Shown here: positions 31,344 to 38,736 of the stretch, piece after piece
How positions within the stretch are numbered: position 1 is the stretch's first letter
How the letters are laid out: every line of letters begins with the position of its first letter
Assembly: GCA_963767285.1 (NCBI GenBank)
Contig: CAVYDJ010000003.1
Span: 186,001-250,000 of the forward strand
Direction of reading: 5' to 3'
DNA from: WHSW01 sp963767285
GTDB taxonomy: Bacteria; Actinomycetota; Thermoleophilia; Solirubrobacterales; 70-9
Length of the DNA stretch: 64,000 bases
Program-made: the position numbers and the translations under genes
The notes under the pieces: generated by a model
The model's database searches: none
What the model was told of the DNA's origin: nothing
The model's input: the letters and a program-made list of their open reading frames with translations, nothing else

Positions 31344-32876
31344 GTGCCAGGGCAGGACCACGGACGCCCCCACCGCTGGTCGCCGCCGGAGTCGATGCGC
31401 TGGCTCGCGCTCGGCTACTTCCTCGCCTACATCCCGTTCGCCCTGCTGGCCAAGGCGCTGTCAGCCGGCCTGCTGCCCGGAATGGACGACGAGGTCGGCG
31501 GGCTCGAGCTGCTGCCGATGGCGTCGGTCGGCGTCCTGATCGGCACCGCGATCTACCTGGGGGCGAACGGCTGGTGGCGCTACATCGGCGTCCGCGAGGT
31601 CGGGGGACGCCGGCGGCGCCTGCCGAGCAGGCAGATGATGATCGCCGGCGCGTTCATGGCGGTGATCATCGCGACGACGATCATCAACTACACCTTCGCC
31701 GGGGTCTCGATCCTGTTCATGATCCTGATGATGCGCGCGGGGACGCTGATCCTCTCGCCGATCGTCGACACCGTCCGTCACCGCCGGATCCATGCCTACT
31801 CCTGGGCGGCGGTGGCCCTGAGCCTGATCGCCGTTGTGATCGCGCTCACCGGGGTCGACGCCTACACGCTCACCTTCGGCGCCGTGCTCAGCCTGCTGGC
31901 CTATCTGGGCGGCTACGCCGGCCGGTTCGAGCTCATGAGCCGCGTGGCGAAGACCGGCGATACGCAGGTCGACCGCCGCTACTTCGCGGAGGAGCAGATC
32001 TCGTCGGCCGCGATCATGTTCGCCGTGATCGCGGTGCTGGCCGCGGTGGGCGCGGGGAGCGAGCTCGGCGCTCTGCGCGACGGGTTCAGCCCGGGCTTCG
32101 TGTTCTCCGGATCGGGCGGGCTCGCGCTCCTGATCGGGATCTTCTATTCGATGCTGTACGTCTTCGGGACGCTGATCTACCTCGACCCGCGCGAGTACTC
32201 GTGGGCCGTCCCGGTCAACCGCTGCTCGAGCGTGCTTTCGGTGTTCGTCGCCTCATACGCGCTCGCCTGGCTGTTCGACATCGAGCCACCGGTGACCCCG
32301 GTCCTCGTCGCGACCGCGTTCGTCCTTGCCGCGATCGCCGCGCTCAGCTATCCGCAACTGCGCCGGATCTTCGGTGCCGGGCCCGGGGTTGCGCCGCGGC
32401 GCACCGTGCTGTTCGTCTGCGGCGGGAACACGGGTCGGTCGCCGATTGCGGCCGCGGTCGCCCGTGCGGAGCTCCGCGGCTGGGAGCCGGGTGCCGCCGA
32501 CGGCGTCTACGCGACCAGCGCCGGGGTGAAGGTCGGCGATCCGGGCGCAGCGCTGGCGCCAGAGGCGGCCGCTGCGCTGCGCGAGCTCGGGGTCCGGGCG
32601 CACCCGCACGGCGCGCAGCCCCTGACCCGCGAGCTCTGCGAGCGGGCGGCCGTCATCTACTGCATGACCGACGAGCAGCGCCGGGCGGTCCTGGCGCTGG
32701 CGCCGGGTGTCGCCGGTCGCACCTTCCGGCTCGACCCGGACGCCGACCTGCCGGAGCCGGCCCACGGCTCGCAGGCCGCCTGGACCGAGTTCGCGCAGCG
32801 GGTGGGGGAGCTGGTCCGCGGCCGGCTCGCCGAGCTGCCGCGGCCCGGCCGCGAACCGGCGGTGGTGCCGGCATAG
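31344..32876 (+). CDS. Multi-spanning membrane protein fused to a low-molecular-weight protein-tyrosine-phosphatase domain
   Basis: The first ~340 residues of this 510-residue protein hold about ten hydrophobic helices (for example MMIAGAFMAVIIATTIINYT). The C-terminal ~155 residues are an LMW-PTP/arsenate-reductase fold: VLFVCGGNTGRSPIAAAVA (about 354-372) carries the P-loop C-x5-R-S. The later YCMTDEQRRAVLALAPG and DADLPEPAHGS fit the general-acid region, where the usual D-P appears as E-P. The second P-loop Cys is Gly. The membrane part was not recognised. GTG 31344 is supported by TAATCT at 6 nt. It is first of six coupled genes; a phosphatase acting on a membrane-linked substrate is inferred. 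Confidence 0.82.
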   Translation: MPGQDHGRPHRWSPPESMRWLALGYFLAYIPFALLAKALSAGLLPGMDDEVGGLELLPMASVGVLIGTAIYLGANGWWRYIGVREVGGRRRRLPSRQMMIAGAFMAVIIATTIINYTFAGVSILFMILMMRAGTLILSPIVDTVRHRRIHAYSWAAVALSLIAVVIALTGVDAYTLTFGAVLSLLAYLGGYAGRFELMSRVAKTGDTQVDRRYFAEEQISSAAIMFAVIAVLAAVGAGSELGALRDGFSPGFVFSGSGGLALLIGIFYSMLYVFGTLIYLDPREYSWAVPVNRCSSVLSVFVASYALAWLFDIEPPVTPVLVATAFVLAAIAALSYPQLRRIFGAGPGVAPRRTVLFVCGGNTGRSPIAAAVARAELRGWEPGAADGVYATSAGVKVGDPGAALAPEAAAALRELGVRAHPHGAQPLTRELCERAAVIYCMTDEQRRAVLALAPGVAGRTFRLDPDADLPEPAHGSQAAWTEFAQRVGELVRGRLAELPRPGREPAVVPA

Positions 32877-32881
32877 AGGCG

Positions 32882-34345
32882 ATGAGCGGCCCGGTCCTCC
32901 TCGATCGTTTCGCCCAGCGGCGGCCCGAGGCCGGCAGGGCCTCGATCGTCGCGACGCTCACCCAGCGTCCCTCGGCGTCGGAGCTGGCGGCGCTCGACCG
33001 GGTCGCCGACGAGCTCGAGCTCCGAGCCGATCTCACCGGTGAGCTCGGGCCGCGATGGCTGCGCTCGCTCTTCGGTGGCGCGCTCACCTACTCGTTGCCG
33101 AGCACTGCCGGGATCGACGCCGCGGAGCGTCACGCGCGCCTCCTCGCCGCGTCCGAGCGCTTCGACTTCGTCGAGCTCGACCACGAGCGCGACCTGATCG
33201 CGCCGCTGCTGGAGCGAATTTCCCCAGAGCGGCGGTTGATCGGCTGGCACGGTCCGGCCCGACGCGGTGCCCTCGACCGCGCGTTCCAGCGGATGGCGGC
33301 GGTCCCGGCGGGCCGGTACCGGCTGACCGTCGAGGCGACCACGGTCGCGGACGGACTCGCTCCGCTCGGCCTGCTCCGCGACCTCGGACGCGACGACGTA
33401 ACCGCGTTCGCCACCGGCCCCGCCGGCGGCTGGACCCGGCTGCTCGCGCCGCACCTGGGGGCCCCGGTCGCCCATGCGGTCGTGAACGAGGAGCGCGGGG
33501 AGCTGACGGCCGATGTGCTGCGAGCCGATTTCGGTTACCCGGAGCTGAGCGCGCCGCGGGCCCTCTACGGGATCGTCGGCGGGTCGGACCGCCTCTCGCT
33601 CGCGCCGCGGATCGTCAACACCGGGTTTCGCGCCGCCGGACTGCCGGCCCTCTACCTGCCCTTCCATCCCTCCGACTTCGACTCGTTCTGGCGGCAGGTG
33701 GTTGTCTCGGGTCTCCCCGGTCTGGGCCTGCCGGTGCGCGGCCTGACGGTTGTCCGCCCGCACAAGGAGGCGGCGCTTACGGTCGCCGCGGCGACCGGAG
33801 GCCGCGCGGAACGCGCCGGGGCCGCCAACTGCCTGGTCCGCTCGGAGCGAGGGTGGCGGGCCGTCAACACCAGCGGCCTGATCGATCTGCTGCGCGACGC
33901 GGGCGTCGAGCCGCTCGGCCTGCGGGCGGCGGTGGTCGGCTGCGGCGGCGCGGGCCGCTCGATCGCGGCCGACCTCGGCGGCCATGGCGCGACCGTGACC
34001 CTGGTCAACCGCGGCGAGGAGCGGGGCGGGATGGCGAGCCGCCTACTCGGCCTTCCCTGGGTGCCGTTGCGCCGATTCAGCCCCCGCGGCTTCGACCTCG
34101 TCGTGAACGCGACCCCGCTGGTCCGCGAGGCGCCGTTCGATCCGGGCCTGCTCGACGGCGGCGCCGTGGTCGCCGATCTCGCCTACCTGCCCGACTCGCA
34201 AACGGCGCTGGTCGCGGCCGCCGAAAGCCGCGACCTGGTCGTGATCGATGGACACCGGGTGCTCGCCGCGGAAACGGGTTCGCAGTTCCGGCTCATGACC
34301 GGGCAGCCACTGCCGGCGGAGGCGGTTAGGGTCGCGCTCGCATGA
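32882..34345 (+). CDS. AroD-AroE-like fusion (type I dehydroquinase-like plus shikimate-dehydrogenase-like), probably divergent
   Basis: The 487-residue protein has an N-terminal type I dehydroquinase-like barrel (DELELRADLTGELGPRWL, LIGWHGPAR) and a C-terminal shikimate-dehydrogenase-like half (TVVRPHKEAAL with the Lys, VVGCGGAGRSIAADLGGHGA, VNATPLVREAPFDPG, AETGSQFRLMTGQPLP). Two catalytic residues seem absent. The Schiff-base Lys segment reads YRLTVEATT, with no Lys, and the shikimate-dehydrogenase NTD motif reads AVNTSGL, with Ser for Asp. A role outside the shikimate pathway is therefore likely. It starts 6 bp after the LMW-PTP gene, and its stop overlaps the next ATG. The residue reading is by eye. 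Confidence 0.75.
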   Translation: MSGPVLLDRFAQRRPEAGRASIVATLTQRPSASELAALDRVADELELRADLTGELGPRWLRSLFGGALTYSLPSTAGIDAAERHARLLAASERFDFVELDHERDLIAPLLERISPERRLIGWHGPARRGALDRAFQRMAAVPAGRYRLTVEATTVADGLAPLGLLRDLGRDDVTAFATGPAGGWTRLLAPHLGAPVAHAVVNEERGELTADVLRADFGYPELSAPRALYGIVGGSDRLSLAPRIVNTGFRAAGLPALYLPFHPSDFDSFWRQVVVSGLPGLGLPVRGLTVVRPHKEAALTVAAATGGRAERAGAANCLVRSERGWRAVNTSGLIDLLRDAGVEPLGLRAAVVGCGGAGRSIAADLGGHGATVTLVNRGEERGGMASRLLGLPWVPLRRFSPRGFDLVVNATPLVREAPFDPGLLDGGAVVADLAYLPDSQTALVAAAESRDLVVIDGHRVLAAETGSQFRLMTGQPLPAEAVRVALA

Positions 34346-34764
34346 ACGACGCCGCAAGCCTGCGCATCGACGACCGTCCGCCGGCCTCCCGTCCAGCCGG
34401 GCGACTCGACCTCTCCCGGCTGCTGGGGGGCTGGATCAACACCGACCGTGGCGAGTCCGGCGGGGTCCTGCGGTTCGAGCTCGCCGAGCGTGACGGGAAG
34501 CTGGTCGCCAAGGCCACCGGAGCGGGCGACCCCGGGTACGAGTGGGCGGAGACCGAGGCGACGCCGCTGGCCCAAACGGTCGCCGACGGGCACGCGTGGG
34601 CCTTCAACTGCACGTTTGAGTTCGGTGGCGAGGCGGCGACGGAGGTCGCCGGGTACACCAAGCAGGGGATCATGATCGCGGCGATCTACACCAGCTTCGA
34701 CGACGAGGGCACGCGGGCCGACTACTGGACGCGGGAGTTCTTTCACCGCGAGGACGCGCGGTGA
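34342..34764 (+). CDS. Small hypothetical protein, twin 1 of the operon
   Basis: The 140-residue soluble protein contains DLSRLLGGWINTDRGESGG, GVLRFELAERDGKLVAKATG, AWAFNCTFEFGGEAATEVAG and ends ADYWTREFFHRE. The alternating polar/hydrophobic strands suggest a small beta-barrel (lipocalin-like fold is possible but not shown). The next gene shares the LLGxW start and the ADY(W/F)TREF end, so they are tandem duplicates. ATG overlaps the preceding stop (ATGA), and its stop overlaps the next GTG. No known family; function unknown. Confidence 0.7.
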   Translation: MNDAASLRIDDRPPASRPAGRLDLSRLLGGWINTDRGESGGVLRFELAERDGKLVAKATGAGDPGYEWAETEATPLAQTVADGHAWAFNCTFEFGGEAATEVAGYTKQGIMIAAIYTSFDDEGTRADYWTREFFHREDAR

Positions 34765-35171
34765 GCGCCACGCCAACCCGCGAGCGCGAGTTGCCCGAGC
34801 GCGCGCCCGCGGCGCGACCGGAGGTCGATCCGGCTCCGTTGCTGGGCACCTGGGTCGTCTTCGAGCCCGGGACGACCGGGATCAGGCGGGTCGAGGTCGA
34901 GCCCGGTTCCGGCACGGTCACGGCCCGGGTCGCCGGCTCGAGCGACGACGGAGAGCCGGACTGGGGCCCTGCGCCCGCGGTGGTGTTCGCCGACGACGTC
35001 GCGGGCGCCACGGCCTGGGGGTTCCGAGCCGACTACGACCACGGGTGGCAGCGGGTGCGCCTGTTCGGATATCTGAACCGCGGCCTGCTCGTCGTGGAGG
35101 CCGCGACGACCTTCGCCGCCGACGACGGGCGCGCGGACTACTTCACCAGGGAGTTCATGTACCGGCTATGA
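34761..35171 (+). CDS. Small hypothetical protein, twin 2 of the operon
   Basis: The 136-residue protein (GTG start) holds PLLGTWVVFEPGTTGIRRVE, TAWGFRADYDHGWQRVRLFG and the ending DDGRADYFTREFMYRL. It parallels twin 1 (LLGGWINTD…, RADYWTREFFHRE) along its length, with low identity in the middle, so a heterodimer is possible. A Pro/Glu/Arg-rich N-terminal tail (RERELPERAPAARPEVD) precedes the domain. GTGA couples it to twin 1, and ATGA couples it to the acyl-CoA-dehydrogenase-like gene. Function is unknown; co-translation with redox enzymes suggests binding of their substrate or intermediate. Confidence 0.7.
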   Translation: MSATPTRERELPERAPAARPEVDPAPLLGTWVVFEPGTTGIRRVEVEPGSGTVTARVAGSSDDGEPDWGPAPAVVFADDVAGATAWGFRADYDHGWQRVRLFGYLNRGLLVVEAATTFAADDGRADYFTREFMYRL

Positions 35172-36367
35172 GCCTCGAGCTCGAACTCAGCCCCGATACC
35201 CGCACGGCCGTCGACCGGGCGGCCCAGCTCGCGCGGGAGCGATTCGCCGCGCGCGCCGACGCCTACGACCGCGAGGCGATCTTCCCCGCCGAGGACTTCA
35301 CCGACCTGTTCGAGGCCGGCCTGCTCGCGCCGACGATCTCGCGCCAGGACGGCGGGCTCGGGCTCGGCCCGGTGCTCGGCGACGCGCTCGGCCTCTGGAT
35401 GATGACCAAGGAGCTCGCGAAGGCGGACCTCTCACTCGCCCGCTGTTGGGAGGGGCACGCGAACTCGCTCGTCCTGATCGACGCGCTGGGCAACGCCGAG
35501 CAGCAGCGGCGCTGGTTCGAGGGCGTGGTCGACCGCGGCGAGACCTGGGTTGCGTGGAGCGGCGAGCCGCAGGCGCCCAAGCCGGGCGAGAAGCGATCGT
35601 TCGGAACCACGGTCGAGCGGGTCGATGGCGGCTGGGCGGTCAGCGGGTCGAAGGTGTTCGCGACCAGCGCGACCGGCGCCGACTGGGCGATCCTGCTCGT
35701 CGACCCCGCCGGACCGGGCGGCGCTCGCCACGCGGGCGATTCCGGCGACGGGCTGCTGATGCTCGCCTGTCCGCTCGCCGATCCCACCGTCAGCGTCGAT
35801 GACTCCTGGTGGGACCCGGTGGGGATGCGGGCGACCGTCAGCCACCTGGTCAAGTTCGACCGCACCGTGGTCGGAGACGGCGATGTGATCGGCGAGCCCG
35901 GCAGCTACCTGCGCGACGGCTGGCAGACGACCTTCATCCCCCATTACGCGGCCAGCTTTCTGGGCGCCGCCGAGGCCGCGTACGAGTACGCGCTGGAATA
36001 CCTGCGCCACCAGGGCAAGTCCGGCGATCCCTACGTCCAGCAGCGGGTGGGCTCGATGGCGGTCGACGTCGAGTCGGCGCACCTCTGGCTGGCCCATGTC
36101 GCCGGCCTCTGGGACCGCGGCGAGCGCGACGAGGCGCAGATCGCCGGGAGTCGCGCCCGCCACGTCGTCGAGCACCTGGCCGAGCGCACCGTGCACAACT
36201 GCATCCGTGCGTGCGGCGCGCGCGCGCTGGTCCGGCCGAGCCCGATCGAGCGCATCCTGCGGGATCTGACCTTCTACCTGCGCCACGACAACGACGACCA
36301 CATCCTGGCGACGGTCGGCCGGGCGGCGCTCGGCGAGGCGCACGACCCGTCGTTCTACAAGCCCTGA
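35168..36367 (+). CDS. Acyl-CoA-dehydrogenase-fold flavoprotein
   Basis: The 399-residue protein has the ACAD architecture: an N-terminal helical domain (LFEAGLLAPTISRQDGGLGL), a middle beta domain (WVAWSGEPQAP, GWAVSGSKVFATSATGADWA) and a C-terminal helical bundle (FLGAAEAAYEYALEYLRHQG, VHNCIRACGARALVRPSPIE, FYLRHDNDDHILATVGRAAL). The RHDNDDH segment resembles ACAD-fold monooxygenases (DszC/HpaB-like) more than beta-oxidation enzymes, and a classical catalytic Glu was not located. It overlaps twin 2 by 4 nt. It may desaturate or hydroxylate a carrier- or CoA-bound substrate in the pathway of this operon; that role is inferred. Confidence 0.82.
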   Translation: MSLELELSPDTRTAVDRAAQLARERFAARADAYDREAIFPAEDFTDLFEAGLLAPTISRQDGGLGLGPVLGDALGLWMMTKELAKADLSLARCWEGHANSLVLIDALGNAEQQRRWFEGVVDRGETWVAWSGEPQAPKPGEKRSFGTTVERVDGGWAVSGSKVFATSATGADWAILLVDPAGPGGARHAGDSGDGLLMLACPLADPTVSVDDSWWDPVGMRATVSHLVKFDRTVVGDGDVIGEPGSYLRDGWQTTFIPHYAASFLGAAEAAYEYALEYLRHQGKSGDPYVQQRVGSMAVDVESAHLWLAHVAGLWDRGERDEAQIAGSRARHVVEHLAERTVHNCIRACGARALVRPSPIERILRDLTFYLRHDNDDHILATVGRAALGEAHDPSFYKP

Positions 36368-36375
36368 TCTCGGTT

Positions 36376-37710
36376 GTGCTCCACACGCCCACCCGGTCCG
36401 ATCCCGGGCCGCCGCCCGGGCCGCCGCTCCCGGCCCTGGTCCAGACCGTCGGCCTGCTGGCCTTCCGCCGTCCGTACCTGAACGCCTGCCGGCGCCGCTA
36501 CGGCGACGTCGTCTCGCTGCGGACGCTCTTCGGCCCCTCCTTCGTCGTCGTCTTCGATCCCGCGATCGTCGGGGAGCTGTTCCGAGCGCCGCCCGAGTCC
36601 GCCTGCGCCGGTGCCGCGAACGCCGCCGCCGAGCCGCTGCACGGAGGGTCCTCGCTGCTGCTGCTCGACGGAGCCGAGCACCTTCGGCAGCGCCGGCTGC
36701 TGTCACCGCCGTTTCACGGCGAGCGGATCCGCGCCTACGAGGAGGTGATCGTCGACGCGGCCGACCGGGCGATCGACTCCTGGCCGGTTGGCGAGCCGTT
36801 CTCGCTGCTGCCGTCGATGAACGCGCTCACCCTCGACGTGATCATGCGCGCCGTGTTCGGGGTCGGGGACGACCACGAAGGGCGTGAGCTCCAGCGGGGC
36901 GTCCGCGAGATGCTCGAGGCCTCGGCGGGATCCCGCTTCGCGCGCGCCCATGAGGTCGTCAGCCGCCGCCTTCGCGACGAGATCGCCCACCGCCGCGCGG
37001 CAGTGGACCTCGGGCGGCGCACCGACGTGCTCTCGACCCTGATCGTCGCCGGATCCGAGGACGGGTCGAAGGCGTTGAGCGACGACGAGCTTCACGACGA
37101 GCTGGTCACGCTCCTCGTTGCCGGCCACGAGACGACCGCGCACGCGCTCGGCTGGGCGCTCGAGGAGATCCTCGGCGACCCGGTGGTGCACGAGCGTCTC
37201 GAGGTGGCGCTCGCAACCGGCGACCACGCCTATCTCGACGCCGTGATCAAGGAGACGCTGAGGCTGCGCCCGGTCGTGACCGGGCTCGGGCGCACGGTCG
37301 GCGAGGGGCCGCTGCGGGTCGGCGGGTACTTGGTCGCGCCGGGCACCGAGGTGACGCCGTCGATCGAGACGATCCACGGCGACCCGGCGAGCTACGCGGA
37401 TCCGGCGGCGTTCTGCCCGGAGCGATTCCTCAACGGTGCGGCGCCCGACCCAGCCGCGTGGCTTCCCTACGGTGGCGGGAGGAGGCGGTGCCTGGGCGCC
37501 GCGTTCGCCTCCTCCGAGATGCGGCTCGTCCTCGCGCGCGTGCTGCGCCGGACCCGCCTGCGGCGGGTGGGCCGCTCGTGGCCGCGCCGCCGCCGCGTGG
37601 TGACGCCGCCCACGAGGGCCGCGTTGGCACGCGCCCTGCGGCGCGGCCGCCGCCGGCTTCCCGCGGGCGGCGTCCGCGTAATCCAGGTTGCGCCCCCGGA
37701 CCCGGCATGA
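36376..37710 (+). CDS. Cytochrome P450
   Basis: The 444-residue P450 has the I-helix oxygen-binding motif AGHETTAHAL (about 247-256), K-helix ETLRLRP (E-x2-R, about 293), PERF (FCPERFL) and heme-binding YGGGRRRCLGAAFA with the Cys ligand near residue 372. The N-terminus has no membrane anchor, so it is soluble like most bacterial P450s. An Arg-rich C-terminal tail (RRGRRRLPAGGVRV) is atypical. The GTG at 36376 is used; ATC 36367, which overlaps the upstream stop as TGATC, is an alternative. It closes the six-gene operon, and no ferredoxin partner is adjacent. Confidence 0.93.
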   Translation: MLHTPTRSDPGPPPGPPLPALVQTVGLLAFRRPYLNACRRRYGDVVSLRTLFGPSFVVVFDPAIVGELFRAPPESACAGAANAAAEPLHGGSSLLLLDGAEHLRQRRLLSPPFHGERIRAYEEVIVDAADRAIDSWPVGEPFSLLPSMNALTLDVIMRAVFGVGDDHEGRELQRGVREMLEASAGSRFARAHEVVSRRLRDEIAHRRAAVDLGRRTDVLSTLIVAGSEDGSKALSDDELHDELVTLLVAGHETTAHALGWALEEILGDPVVHERLEVALATGDHAYLDAVIKETLRLRPVVTGLGRTVGEGPLRVGGYLVAPGTEVTPSIETIHGDPASYADPAAFCPERFLNGAAPDPAAWLPYGGGRRRCLGAAFASSEMRLVLARVLRRTRLRRVGRSWPRRRRVVTPPTRAALARALRRGRRRLPAGGVRVIQVAPPDPA

Positions 37711-37723
37711 TTATGGGTCGGAG

Positions 37724-38656
37724 ATGAGGGACCTCGGACGTAAATCCCTACGGGGCATGGCGTGCATGGCGGTGGCGCTCGCGCTTGCCCTGATGGCTGC
37801 GCCCAGCTCCGGCGACCATCCGGATCCGATCGTCCCCGGCCCGGCGACCTTCCCCCAGAAGATGCAGCGGATCGTCAAGGCGCGCGTTCACCACACCCGC
37901 CTCTCGGTCGTCCGCAACACCAACGCCCGCCGGATCGGCCGTTCGCTGGCCACCCTCCACCCGACCTGGGTGTCGGGGATGATCCGCTACGCGAAGGGCC
38001 AGCACCCGATTCGCCGGGAGGTCCGGGGCTGGAAGGAGATCACCCGGATCGTCAAGGCCGCCAACCCGGGGGCGGGATTCGACGTCACCCTGAACGCGAA
38101 GCAGTACCGCGACGGCGACGAGATCCAGCGGATGATGCGCCGCGTCCGCTCCCGGCTCAATAACGACGGCTGGTTCTTCGACTTCTGGTCGAACGTCTAC
38201 GAGAAGCGGCCGCGGATGGTCCGGGCCGCGATCGCCTCCGCCCATGCCCACGGCGAATGGATCGGGGGCAACATCTTCGGGCTGAAGAAGAAGCGCCCGC
38301 TGCCGATGCGCTCGGACTTCTTCGCGATCCAGGACTTCCGCGGCCGGCTCGATCTGCGCGCGGTCTCGCGCCTGCCGGATCGGGTGCCCCTCCTCTATCA
38401 CCTCGAAAACGACCCCGATCGCCCGCACAGCGGGGGCTGCAAGTTCATGAAGGAGATGACGAACGCAAAGCGGCGCGCGTTCGTGCGCCAGCGGGCGGCG
38501 CAGCAGGCGCGTTACGGCTTCCGCTTCCAGTACCCGGTCCTGTACCCGGAGTGCCTGCGCTACCGGGGAAACAGGACGTTCCTGCAGTCCTACAACGCGT
38601 TCCGCGACCCGCCGATGGCACGGACGATCCTCAAACTGCTCAATCGCTATGACTGA
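37724..38656 (+). CDS. Secreted hypothetical protein (310 aa)
   Basis: It has a signal peptide (GMACMAVALALALMAAPSSG, about residues 11-30) and a basic mature domain. Conserved-looking segments include FPQKMQRIVKARVHHTRLSV, NNDGWFFDFWSNVYEKRPRM, AHAHGEWIGGNIFGLKKKRP, RVPLLYHLENDPDRPHSGGC and QYPVLYPECLRYRGNRTFLQ. The acidic/aromatic pattern (DGWFFDFW, HGEWIGGN, LLYHLENDP) suggests a TIM-barrel hydrolase fold, but no family is recognised. ATG 37724 is preceded by TATGGG at 6 nt and a GGAG. It lies 13 bp after the P450 stop but may have its own promoter. Confidence 0.72.
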   Translation: MRDLGRKSLRGMACMAVALALALMAAPSSGDHPDPIVPGPATFPQKMQRIVKARVHHTRLSVVRNTNARRIGRSLATLHPTWVSGMIRYAKGQHPIRREVRGWKEITRIVKAANPGAGFDVTLNAKQYRDGDEIQRMMRRVRSRLNNDGWFFDFWSNVYEKRPRMVRAAIASAHAHGEWIGGNIFGLKKKRPLPMRSDFFAIQDFRGRLDLRAVSRLPDRVPLLYHLENDPDRPHSGGCKFMKEMTNAKRRAFVRQRAAQQARYGFRFQYPVLYPECLRYRGNRTFLQSYNAFRDPPMARTILKLLNRYD

Positions 38657-38736
38657 GGCGGAAGCGACGGCAGGCGATCCGCGGACGGTTTCGGAGCAGA
38701 ACCTGGGACCGGACATCGGCCCGGCGATCTAGCGGC

